Assembly: GCF_004000745.1 (NCBI RefSeq) | Contig: NZ_BILV01000026.1 | Span: 1-64,000, forward strand | Direction of reading: 5' to 3' | DNA: 64,000 nucleotides | Origin: Paenibacillus barengoltzii NBRC 101215 | GTDB taxonomy: Bacteria; Bacillota; Bacilli; Paenibacillales; Paenibacillaceae | Shown: positions 42,971-51,197 of the stretch, in pieces | Layout: the number at the start of each line of letters is the position of its first letter | Numbering within the stretch: position 1 is the stretch's first letter | Notes under the pieces: model-generated | What the model was told of the DNA's origin: nothing | The model's input: only the letters and a program-made list of their open reading frames with translations | Database searches by the model: none | Position numbers and translations under genes: made by a program

Positions 42971-44308
42971 TTATTTCCCCGCCTTGGCCGCCAGTTCTTT
43001 GCCAAGCTTGTCGATCTTGTTATAGGCCTCTTCAATCGATTGCTGGCCGAATGTCACCGCATCCATCTCCTTCTTATAGGTATCCACCCATTCCGAGAAA
43101 CCAGGAGCTGGAGAATAAAAAGGCAACGCCTGATCTACAGATAAATCGTAAATTTCCTTCCCAAGCTTATCCTTGGTTTCCAGATTCGGTTCCAGCTTCT
43201 TGTAAATATCCGGATTGATTGGAATGCCGCGGGTCAAGCCAAGCACATCTCCTGCCGCTTCATCGGTGATAAACCATTTCACGAATTTTTTCGCTTCTTC
43301 CTTGTTCTTTGAATTGGTGCTGACGCTCAGGAAAATCGTGGACTGCGCCCAGCCCCCGCCTGCAGGACCAACCGGCATGTTCACTACGCCTACCTTGCCC
43401 GGCATGAGCAGTTCCAGCGCACTGACGGAACCGGTGGTTGCCCCTCTCGTCATGACCACTCCGCTGGCCATCGGGTCTGCCTGCGGATCGTTTTCAAGGA
43501 AGGCGGCGGACTGCTCTGCTGGAGGAACGATGTTGTCCTTACGGAACTGCTCATAGGTTTGATAGAACTTCATGAACAGGTCCTTGTCGAGCGTAAACGT
43601 CTTTCCTCCATCAGACATAATCGGCGGTTTCCCCATCGCCGTCTGATAATAGTTATAGAAGTCCCAAGTGGTGGTATCGCCGATCGGGTATTTACCCTCC
43701 GGCAGCTTGGCGCGGGCGTCCCTTGCCCATTGGAAAAACTCGTCGTACGTCCAGTCCTTATGCGGCAGCGGAATGCCATACTGCTCCAGCTCGACCTTGT
43801 TGAAGGCTGTTCCCTGGGCGTTCTGGCTCAGCGGAATGCCGTACAGCTTCCCGTCGATTTTTAGATTCTCGATCACATTAGGATCCACAATGCCAGTTAG
43901 GTCAATGTCGGACAAATCCTCGAGCTGTCCCCGGCTGACGTATTCCTGAATATATGCCGCATCCATCTGAAGGACGTCCGTCATCGTCTTGGAGGCGGCT
44001 AACGTCGGCAACTTCTGCCAATACGCGTCCCAAGCCATAAACTCTGGTTTGAATTTCACGCCGGGATTTTGCTGCGAATACAAGTCCAGCGCTTTTTGCG
44101 TTGCTTCATGTCGCGCGTCCGTTCCCCACCACATGATGCTAAGCGTCTTCTCTCCGCTGTTTCCTCCTGTTCCACCACTCCCGCCGCCGTTTCCGCCAGA
44201 ATTCCCGCCGGCACGGCTTCCGCCTCCACCGCCGCCGCAAGCCGTCAAGGCCAGCAGCAGCGCCAGCGAGAGTGCGGCGAAGCTCATCCATTTTGCTTTT
44301 CTCATCAT
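42971..44308 (-). CDS. Sugar-binding lipoprotein (family 1 SBP)
   Basis: 445 aa with signal peptide, lipobox LALTAC and a remarkable low-complexity Gly/Ser/Asn linker of about 30 residues after the cysteine. The mature domain begins LSIMWWGTDARHEATQKAL. This is the medium-size MalE-like type, different from the LplA-like proteins elsewhere in the window. AAAGGGG precedes the ATG pair. Confidence 0.9.
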   Translation of the reverse strand: MMRKAKWMSFAALSLALLLALTACGGGGGGSRAGGNSGGNGGGSGGTGGNSGEKTLSIMWWGTDARHEATQKALDLYSQQNPGVKFKPEFMAWDAYWQKLPTLAASKTMTDVLQMDAAYIQEYVSRGQLEDLSDIDLTGIVDPNVIENLKIDGKLYGIPLSQNAQGTAFNKVELEQYGIPLPHKDWTYDEFFQWARDARAKLPEGKYPIGDTTTWDFYNYYQTAMGKPPIMSDGGKTFTLDKDLFMKFYQTYEQFRKDNIVPPAEQSAAFLENDPQADPMASGVVMTRGATTGSVSALELLMPGKVGVVNMPVGPAGGGWAQSTIFLSVSTNSKNKEEAKKFVKWFITDEAAGDVLGLTRGIPINPDIYKKLEPNLETKDKLGKEIYDLSVDQALPFYSPAPGFSEWVDTYKKEMDAVTFGQQSIEEAYNKIDKLGKELAAKAGK

Positions 44309-44370
44309 CGATATCCCCTTTCTTCTTCTCCCGATTTCTATGCGTTAGACCCTTGAAATGAAAAACGAAA

Positions 44371-45198
44371 TCAGCCTTTCAATCCAGTCGTAGCAATCCC
44401 CTCCACGAAGTGCTTCTGCGCAAACAGGAAGATCAGTACAGACGGGATGACGGACAACAATGACATCGCCAGCAGCTGCCCCCACTGGATCTCGAACTGG
44501 TCAATGAATCCACGGAGCGCCAGCCCCACCGTAAATTTATCCACAGAGCTGAGGTACAGCACCTGCGAGAAGAAATCATCCCAGCTCCAGATGAAGGTGA
44601 AAATTGCAACCGTCACAAGCGCTGGCTTAATCAGCGGAAAGATAATCCAACTAAAAATGCCGTAGACGGACGCACCATCAATCTTCGCCGCCATGTCCAA
44701 ATCCCGGGGAATGCCGCGAATAAACTGAACCAGAAGGAAGATGAAGAACGCGCCTCCCCCGAAGAAATGCGGCAGCACCAGCGGCACATAACTGTCCACA
44801 AAGCCAAAGGTGTTAAACAGAATGTACTGCGGAACGACCGTAACCTGGCCGGGCAGCATCATCGTCAGCAGGAGCACCGAGAACCAGAAGCCCCGCAGCT
44901 TGAAATCCAATCTGCCGAAGCCGTAAGCGACGATGGCGGCGGTCAGCACACCGCCAAACACGTTCCCCACCTCCATTAACAGCGTATTGCCAAAGAAATG
45001 CGCAAACGTGTAATCGTTGGAGTAGTGCCAGCCATGGATATAGTTCTCCCACATCGGCGTCTTGGGCCACAGCGTCGGCAAACTCAACTCCTCCGTCTTC
45101 TTCAGCGAAGCGCCAATCCACCAAATCACCGGATACAGCATGAGGAGCGAAAATAACGTAAGGAGCAGATGACTCGTTAACTTGGAGCCCAGCTTCAT
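44371..45198 (-). CDS. Carbohydrate ABC transporter permease (MalG-like)
   Basis: 275-aa inner-membrane permease with EAA-loop-like DLDMAAKIDGASVYGIFSWI and C-terminus FVEGIATTGLKG. Its ATG overlaps the stop of the upstream permease by 4 bases, with GGAGGGGG as ribosome site. Confidence 0.92.
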   Translation of the reverse strand: MKLGSKLTSHLLLTLFSLLMLYPVIWWIGASLKKTEELSLPTLWPKTPMWENYIHGWHYSNDYTFAHFFGNTLLMEVGNVFGGVLTAAIVAYGFGRLDFKLRGFWFSVLLLTMMLPGQVTVVPQYILFNTFGFVDSYVPLVLPHFFGGGAFFIFLLVQFIRGIPRDLDMAAKIDGASVYGIFSWIIFPLIKPALVTVAIFTFIWSWDDFFSQVLYLSSVDKFTVGLALRGFIDQFEIQWGQLLAMSLLSVIPSVLIFLFAQKHFVEGIATTGLKG

Positions 45199-46151
45199 TT
45201 TGAGCCCCCTCCTTCCGATTCGTAGAACACCCAGTAGCGGGAGACGGCAAAGTTAATCGCGGTTAAAATCCCTATGATCGCCAGCAAAATCCAGGCCAGC
45301 GCCGACGCATATCCCATCTGATAGTGCTTGAACGCTTTCTCATACAAGAATAAGGCGTACACATAAGTGGAATTGACCGGTCCGCCTTTGGTAATGATGA
45401 AAGCGGAGGTGAAGGTTTGGAAGGAGCCGATGACGCCGAGGATTAAGTTAAAGAACATGACAGGAGACAGCATCGGAATGGTGATGCTGATAAATCGGCG
45501 GAACTTGTTCGCGCCGTCCACCGCCGCGGATTCGTAAAGTTCCTGCGGAATCTGCTTCAGTCCAGCCAGGAAGATGACCATCGTAGAGCCGAACTGCCAC
45601 GTATTTAGCAAAATGAGTGTCCCCAGGGAGGTATCCGGGTTCGTGATCCAGCCCACGCCTTGGATGCCAAACCAGGCTAGTACCTGATTGATGTAGCCGT
45701 CCAAGCCGAACATGTTGCGCCATAATGCCGCAACCGCGATGCTGCCGCCGATCAGTGAAGGGAAGTAAATCGCTGTCCGGTACAGGTTCATCCCCCTTAA
45801 CTTCTGATTAAGTGCCATCGCGACAAGCAGCGAGAACAACAGCTTCAGCGGCACGGAGAAGAGTACAAACGTAAAGGTCACGCTCAACGATTTCGTAAAG
45901 GTGGAATCATTGGTAAAAATGTTGACGTAATTGCTCGTTCCCGTCCATACCGGATCTTCCAGCAAGGAATAGTCAGTAAACGACAGATAAAACGATTGGG
46001 CGATCGGCCATAATGTCAGCAATAGAAAGCCAATCAGCCACGGAGATATAAAAATATAACCGGCCAAGTGATTTGCGCCGTTCTTCACGCGCTTGCGGAC
46101 GGCGCGTGGAGCGTTTCCTGCTTCATTCGAAGCGTTCATTTGTGCAGCCAT
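45195..46151 (-). CDS. Carbohydrate ABC transporter permease (MalF-like)
   Basis: About 318 aa, six membrane segments, first one YIFISPWLIGFLLLTLWPIA, EAA loop LYESAAVDGANKFRRFISIT. I chose the ATG at 46149-46151 because AGGGGAGGAG lies 8 bases upstream; the frame is open 10 codons further. First gene of the importer/uxuA operon. Confidence 0.92.
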   Translation of the reverse strand: MAAQMNASNEAGNAPRAVRKRVKNGANHLAGYIFISPWLIGFLLLTLWPIAQSFYLSFTDYSLLEDPVWTGTSNYVNIFTNDSTFTKSLSVTFTFVLFSVPLKLLFSLLVAMALNQKLRGMNLYRTAIYFPSLIGGSIAVAALWRNMFGLDGYINQVLAWFGIQGVGWITNPDTSLGTLILLNTWQFGSTMVIFLAGLKQIPQELYESAAVDGANKFRRFISITIPMLSPVMFFNLILGVIGSFQTFTSAFIITKGGPVNSTYVYALFLYEKAFKHYQMGYASALAWILLAIIGILTAINFAVSRYWVFYESEGGGSK

Positions 46152-46213
46152 CCTATGGACTCCTCCCCTCTTGCGATCCATGATTGAGATTCAGGATGTA
46201 GTTCTACTGTATT

Positions 46214-46228
46214 CGAAGGCGCTTTCAT
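46214..46228. promoter_or_regulatory. cre-like CcpA site upstream of the importer/uxuA operon
   Basis: Minus strand ATGAAAGCGCCTTCG has the core TGAAAGCGC and differs from the consensus at two positions. It lies in the 288-base divergent region between the importer and RraA genes, in which I see no other clear signal. Confidence 0.45.
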
Positions 46229-46439
46229 CCATAAAGGTGAGGAAATTATGATATTGTTTGATTTTTTAAAATTCATGGAATTCACTCTCATCCTCCGGCA
46301 GTGCCGGTAGGAAAAATTATGATCCAACAGGCAAAAAGCCTTAAGAAAGTCGCATCGACAAAAGAGCCGCCGTCCCTAACAATAGAGTCATATCGAACGG
46401 CAAGGCTTCACAATTACCCGGCTAGGAGGAGGCGCTTCA

Positions 46440-47348
46440 ATGAAATTTGATAATCCGGAAGACATCATTCAACTGACGCCGCTTTGGAAGGGCGAACGCT
46501 TTGAGAACGGACGTCCGAAGGTACCAGATGACGTCCTGCGAAGAATTCGTAAAATTACGCTGGAAGAAGCATGGGGGCCGCTCTGGCACCGTGGCTATAC
46601 GTTTCAGTTTGAAGGCGATTTCAAGATCATCCACCCCGATCAGGTGATGGTAGGACGTGCGGTGACGGCTGTGATGGTGCCGAAGCGGCCCGATCTTCAC
46701 GAAACGCTGCTCCATTACGGTCATGAGCAAGAGGGACGAAGGGGCTTCTTTAACCAATGGGTGATCGATTCTCTGGTCGAGGATGATGTCGTGGTGGTCG
46801 ATATGTTCGATAAAATCCACCTCGGCACCTATGTCGGCGGCAATCTGTCGACAGCCATCTCTACCCGCACGAAACGAGGCGGAGCTGTGATCTGGGGCGG
46901 TATTCGCGATAATCAGCAAGTCGCCGAGATCAAGAACATTAACATCTATTACCGCGGCAGCGACCCGACGGCGATTGGGGATGTCACGATGGTGGGCATG
47001 AACGTACCTGCCCGGATCGGCAAAGCGATTTGCCTTCCCGGCGACGTCGTGCTTGGAACACCGGCAGGCGTCATCTTCATCCCTCCCCATCTTGCCGAGC
47101 TGACTGTTGAACAGGCGGAGAAATCCCAGGTTCGCGACGTTTTTGGTTTCATCCGGTTGAAGGAAGGGGTCTATACGACCGCGCAGATTGACGCCGCTTG
47201 GCCTACCGCATTATGGGAAGACTTCATCCAGTGGTTTCAGAATGATGAGGCAGCCGCCGAATACCGTCATTTGACGTGGGAGAAGGAGCTTGAAGAGGCG
47301 CGCCGGAACGAGCAAGACGGCAGCCACCGTTCGGATGTTCGACTGTAG
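46440..47348 (+). CDS. RraA-family protein (HMG aldolase/demethylmenaquinone methyltransferase-like)
   Basis: 302 aa with RraA fold segments MVGRAVTAVM, DVVVVDMFDKIHLGTYVGGNL, GGAVIWGGIRDNQQ and LPGDVVLGTPAGVIFIPP. Family members are metal-dependent aldolases/decarboxylases acting on 4-hydroxy-2-oxo acids; others inhibit RNase E, which this organism is unlikely to have (family knowledge). About 70 residues longer than typical RraA, at both ends. An aldolase step in sugar-acid breakdown fits the surroundings (inference). GGAGGAGG precedes the ATG. Confidence 0.85.
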   Translation: MKFDNPEDIIQLTPLWKGERFENGRPKVPDDVLRRIRKITLEEAWGPLWHRGYTFQFEGDFKIIHPDQVMVGRAVTAVMVPKRPDLHETLLHYGHEQEGRRGFFNQWVIDSLVEDDVVVVDMFDKIHLGTYVGGNLSTAISTRTKRGGAVIWGGIRDNQQVAEIKNINIYYRGSDPTAIGDVTMVGMNVPARIGKAICLPGDVVLGTPAGVIFIPPHLAELTVEQAEKSQVRDVFGFIRLKEGVYTTAQIDAAWPTALWEDFIQWFQNDEAAAEYRHLTWEKELEEARRNEQDGSHRSDVRL

Positions 47349-47364
47349 AGACGACTCCAACAAA

Positions 47365-47398
47365 AAGAAGGAAGCGGGCGCTGTACCGCTTCCTTCTT
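47365..47398. terminator. Bidirectional terminator between the RraA and AraC genes
   Basis: AAGAAGGAAGCGG (47365-47377) and CCGCTTCCTTCTT (47386-47398) are perfect arms with an 8-base loop. It serves both converging genes. Confidence 0.8.
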
Positions 47399-48574
47399 CT
47401 ATTTGCTCACCGACTCCCGATATTCGCTTGGCGAGACCCCAACCTTCTTCTTGAAGATTTGACTGAAATAACGGGGATCCTGGTATCCAACCTTCTCCGC
47501 CACCTCGTAGTTTTTGTAGTGAGTCGTCCGGAGCATTTCCTTGGCTTTGTCGATCCGGATATCAGTCAGATGCTCAATGAACGTCTTGCCGGTATTCGTT
47601 TTGAACAGCAGGCTTAAATAGGTTGGCGTCATATACACCTTCTGTGCCACGCTTTGCAGGGATGCGTGCTGGCATTCCTGCTCCATGTAGTGGATGGACT
47701 TCTTAATAATGCTGCGATGATGCTCCCGCTCCTTTAAGCCAGGGGAGGCGACCTTCCACAACCCGGTCAAAAACTGGCTGACATAGCGCTTAAGCTCCTC
47801 CAGTGTGCTCAACTTCACCAAGGATGTTGCCTCAAACGGACTGTAAGCGCCTACATTTTGTTCGTCAGCTTGAACCCTTCTTTCCATGCCAACCAACATG
47901 CGGATCGTCAGCTCATACATACTTTTAATATCAATTGGACCTTTCTCCAGCACAGCCGAATAGAATCCTTCCACCGCCTCCGTCATCTCTTCTTCCGAAT
48001 TCGCCGCCCGGAAACGATCATACAATTGCTGCTCTTCCTTAGCCGGGTAACGGTTGACGGGCTCCAATCGGCGAAGCTCCCCATAGTACATCAATTGCCC
48101 GCTTCCGCTGTAAAACTTGCTCTGTAACGCCCAAGCCGCCTGCCGGTAAGAGAGGTGAATGTCCCTCAAATGGCTGCATGGCTTCCCCACCCCGATATAC
48201 ACCGGGTGTTCATATTGTTCCCGAAGCACTGCTTGCAGCCGCCCCAGCACTTCCTTGGACACCCATGAGAACAGCAGCCCAATACGTCCGTCACCTGCAA
48301 GGAAAGCGATACTGCTTCGCGGCATCTGTTCTTGAAGCGATTTCCGAATGGTCTCCAAATAAGCCAGCTTATCGTAATCATGATCAGCGGGAGTACTCGG
48401 CTCCAACAGCGCAATCGTTGGAAACGTGTAATACGGGTTCAGCTGAAGCCGGGTCAAGCATTCCTTCAAGTCTACCTTGGCTTCTGCGCTCCCGGAGACC
48501 AAATACCGCAGGAGACGGTCGCTCATCCAGGTCGTGATCGCCTGCTGGTCCAACACTAGACGTTCATTCAGCAT
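47399..48574 (-). CDS. AraC-family transcriptional regulator
   Basis: 391 aa from the ATG at 48572-48574 (GGGGG 7 bases upstream). C-terminal double helix-turn-helix is clear: LQSVAQKVYMTPTYLSLLFK and YEVAEKVGYQDPRYFSQIF. The N-terminal 270 residues resemble the linker of YesN-type regulators (HLRDIHLSYRQAAWALQSKF) but there is no receiver domain, so it does not take part in phosphotransfer. It probably controls the neighbouring sugar-acid genes. Confidence 0.88.
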   Translation of the reverse strand: MLNERLVLDQQAITTWMSDRLLRYLVSGSAEAKVDLKECLTRLQLNPYYTFPTIALLEPSTPADHDYDKLAYLETIRKSLQEQMPRSSIAFLAGDGRIGLLFSWVSKEVLGRLQAVLREQYEHPVYIGVGKPCSHLRDIHLSYRQAAWALQSKFYSGSGQLMYYGELRRLEPVNRYPAKEEQQLYDRFRAANSEEEMTEAVEGFYSAVLEKGPIDIKSMYELTIRMLVGMERRVQADEQNVGAYSPFEATSLVKLSTLEELKRYVSQFLTGLWKVASPGLKEREHHRSIIKKSIHYMEQECQHASLQSVAQKVYMTPTYLSLLFKTNTGKTFIEHLTDIRIDKAKEMLRTTHYKNYEVAEKVGYQDPRYFSQIFKKKVGVSPSEYRESVSK

Positions 48575-48616
48575 ACTTTTTCCCCCTTTTGAAAAACAAT
48601 GAACGTGTGCATGCAC

Positions 48617-49264
48617 CTAATCCAAATGAATGAACTTGTAAGCGTGCATGTGCTCGATAAAGGCTGCCTCCGCCGCCTCGCTGTCCCCGGTCCGGAGGGC
48701 ATCAATAAGCCGCCGATGCCAATCGGCCAACATTTCCGTCGTATGATGCCGATTCGAGATGGCCATGAAGCGCATCACCTTCGTCCGCATATGGTTCCAT
48801 AGCTCCAGGATGGCTTGATTGTCACAACGTTTATAGAAGAAACCATGAAAATCCATATCTAGCTCGAGAATTTGCAGCGTGTCATTCTGCTCGACGGCCT
48901 TCTCCAGGCGCTGGATCATCGCTTCCAGTTCCTCGTAATCCGCCTCCGTTAAGGTTGGCATCGTCGTGCGAACCGCGTAGCCCTCGATGATTTCCCGGAG
49001 GATGAACAGATCTCGAATCTCCTTGGACGTTATGTTGGACACCACCGACCCCTTGTTCCGAATCCCGGTAATTAATCCTTCCTGCTTCAACCGTTCCAGC
49101 GCTTCCCGCACCGGCGCCTGACTCACTTGAAATTGTCTTGCGATCTCGAGCACAAGCAGCCGGGTTCCGGGAGCCAATTCCCCAGTAAGAATTTTGCTCT
49201 TTAGACTTAAATAAATTTGTTCGCTGATGGAATTCACCAACGGGACGATTTCATTGCTTGGCAT
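48617..49264 (-). CDS. GntR-family regulator, FCD type
   Basis: 215 aa. N-terminal winged helix with LEIARQFQVSQAPVREALER and a C-terminal FCD ligand domain (FILREIIEGYAVRTT, with metal-site Asp/His around LELDMDFHGFFYKR and DWHRRLIDAL). FCD regulators such as UxuR/ExuR respond to hexuronates (family knowledge), which fits the mannonate dehydratase nearby. A 12-bp palindrome lies upstream. It is transcribed ahead of the AraC gene with 42 bases between them. Confidence 0.9.
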   Translation of the reverse strand: MPSNEIVPLVNSISEQIYLSLKSKILTGELAPGTRLLVLEIARQFQVSQAPVREALERLKQEGLITGIRNKGSVVSNITSKEIRDLFILREIIEGYAVRTTMPTLTEADYEELEAMIQRLEKAVEQNDTLQILELDMDFHGFFYKRCDNQAILELWNHMRTKVMRFMAISNRHHTTEMLADWHRRLIDALRTGDSEAAEAAFIEHMHAYKFIHLD

Positions 49265-49283
49265 CCTTCTCAGTCTCCATTCG

Positions 49284-49309
49284 ATTATCGTTTATCGATT
49301 ATCGATAAT
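49284..49309. promoter_or_regulatory. Candidate GntR autoregulatory operator
   Basis: ATTATCGATAAT (49298-49309) is a perfect palindrome, and its half ATTATCG occurs again at 49284-49290, 14 bases away. It lies 20-45 bases upstream of the GntR start. Confidence 0.45.
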
Positions 49310-49370
49310 TTGATTTGTTCCATTGTATGAGAGCATCTGCGCATCTGATACCGATTTTTGGATAAAAAAC

Positions 49371-49404
49371 AAAAAAAGTCCGCGAAGCCTACGCCTCACG
49401 GACT
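49371..49404 (-). terminator. Terminator of the mannoside operon
   Basis: On the minus strand AGTCCG pairs with CGGACT around an inner GAGGC/GCTTC stem, then seven T. The same hairpin, with one base changed, occurs at 59382-59418. Confidence 0.8.
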
Positions 49405-49430
49405 ATAATCAATTTTTAATTCGTGCGAAC

Positions 49431-51176
49431 CTAACGAACCGATGCAACGATAATCATGACCTTCTCCCCTTCTGACACTCCCGAAGGCCAGATCGAGTAA
49501 GTGCCAACGGCTGCCGGGACAATCACCGTCTCGGCGTAATGGACCTCAAATGGAGGAAAAGCGTCGGTCTTACTATAGATCGTAATTTGCCCGCCTTCTA
49601 CGAGATTCAGCACCTGGACGCTGTCGTTACATTCCATGTCGATCGACTGCGAGAAGGTGTACCGGAAGGTCTCGATAAATTGCCGGGAATGCAGGCCGGT
49701 TCGCTCCACTTTACGGTGTTCCGATTCCTCCAGCACTTCCTCCTGATGAATAAGATTCCCCTTAACCCAAGCGGTGTCCCAATCCCATTGGATATTCTTC
49801 AGCCCATGCTCCAGATGGGTAGGTCGAGGAAGACCATCCAGGCCTACACGTCCCCAGTCCCATAGCTTAAAGGTAAAAATATACGGGGTCGCGCTAATCT
49901 CCAGCACCATCGTGTCCTTGCCTGAGCAGTGGATCGTCCCTGCAGGAATCAGCAGATGATCATGCTTTTTGACCGGGATTTTGTTCACATACTCCTCGGC
50001 CGGGAAGGGCGCCTCTCCACTTTGAGCACGGTACAGATCGCTCGCCATGCGTTCGTGGTCCACCTGTTCTTTGAGTCCCAAATACACGAAAGCCTCTCCG
50101 TCTTCAGCTGCGTCCAAAATATAATAACTCTCATCTTGGGTATAGTGCATGCCAAACGTCTGCTGGATATATCCGGTCAGCGGATGAACCTGGAGCGACA
50201 AATTCCCGCCCCCCATGGTATCCAGCAAATCAAAGCGGATCGGGAATTCCGCTCCGAAGCGAGCGTGTACCCGCTCCCCTAACAAAGCACGGGGGCAGAA
50301 CAGCACCAGGTCCATCGCCGGAACTTCCATAGTAACGTTTCCGAACCGAAACTGAAGGCTGTTCTCTTCCGGCACCCCGTCGAAGCTCCAAGCATAGTTT
50401 GGCGGTCCATCGGGAAGGCCGAAGTTCTCCCGCATCCACTGCCCGCCCCATACTCCGGGATCAAAATAGGGCTTCAGACGGAACGGCCGCGAAGCCGCCG
50501 ATTGAAGAGCTGCGCAAAAAGCGTTCCCGGTAACCATGTTGGGCTGCTCCGGCTTGGTGGTTTCCATCAGATAATCCAAGCTTCCCAGCAACTCGGCTTT
50601 ATGCCGGTCCGCGATGCGCCATTCGACAAAGAAGCCGCGTTTATATTTTTCTAGAATAGGCGCATCGGGATTGTCAGCCAGCCAGTTGGTCATTCCCCGG
50701 CGATAGCGCAGCTGGATCTCCCAACGGGGCAAATCGAGGTATACGAGCAAATCCCCTTGGGTGACAAGGGAGGCGCCGGTTCCGTAAAGAAATACCGGGC
50801 CATCGGATCGTTTAATTTCCTCCCGCAATGCATCCAGGGAGGCAGGATCAAAACAATGCTCCAGCTTGCCGTAAAACATCACCCCAAACACCGGGTCCGG
50901 CGGAAGACTGGGAGCAAGAAGCTGTTCCAGCTGCTCCGGCGGCAACAAGCACGTTTCGCAATCCAGCATCCGCGCTGGAGACAAAAGCGCCAGCTCCCGG
51001 GCCACTTCTTCTTTATCCGTGCCCGGATAACAATCAAACACAAACACACGGTGTTGCTTCATTTGCTGCCTCAGCTCTTCCCGAATGGCTTCCCATCCCG
51101 AAAAAGCATGGTCATCCCAGCCCGGGATGTCCACTACCGGCTCCAAGTCGTAGTTGCGGTACTTCGTGTTGTTCAT
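49431..51176 (-). CDS. Class I mannose-6-phosphate isomerase-like protein with N-terminal P-loop-like domain
   Basis: 581 aa, far longer than a plain isomerase (about 315 aa). The C-terminal half has the cupin metal site of class I phosphomannose isomerases: LSLQVHPLTGYIQQTFGMHY, DESYYILD and LIPAGTIHCSG. The first 200 residues resemble a nucleoside-kinase/P-loop fold with a degenerate loop (VFVFDCYPGTDKEEVAREL) and probably no ATPase activity. Placed last in an operon with GH38 and a ROK kinase, it would turn mannose-6-phosphate into fructose-6-phosphate (inference). GGAG lies upstream of the ATG. Confidence 0.85.
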   Translation of the reverse strand: MNNTKYRNYDLEPVVDIPGWDDHAFSGWEAIREELRQQMKQHRVFVFDCYPGTDKEEVARELALLSPARMLDCETCLLPPEQLEQLLAPSLPPDPVFGVMFYGKLEHCFDPASLDALREEIKRSDGPVFLYGTGASLVTQGDLLVYLDLPRWEIQLRYRRGMTNWLADNPDAPILEKYKRGFFVEWRIADRHKAELLGSLDYLMETTKPEQPNMVTGNAFCAALQSAASRPFRLKPYFDPGVWGGQWMRENFGLPDGPPNYAWSFDGVPEENSLQFRFGNVTMEVPAMDLVLFCPRALLGERVHARFGAEFPIRFDLLDTMGGGNLSLQVHPLTGYIQQTFGMHYTQDESYYILDAAEDGEAFVYLGLKEQVDHERMASDLYRAQSGEAPFPAEEYVNKIPVKKHDHLLIPAGTIHCSGKDTMVLEISATPYIFTFKLWDWGRVGLDGLPRPTHLEHGLKNIQWDWDTAWVKGNLIHQEEVLEESEHRKVERTGLHSRQFIETFRYTFSQSIDMECNDSVQVLNLVEGGQITIYSKTDAFPPFEVHYAETVIVPAAVGTYSIWPSGVSEGEKVMIIVASVR

Positions 51177-51197
51177 ATCCCAATGCTCCTCAACGAT

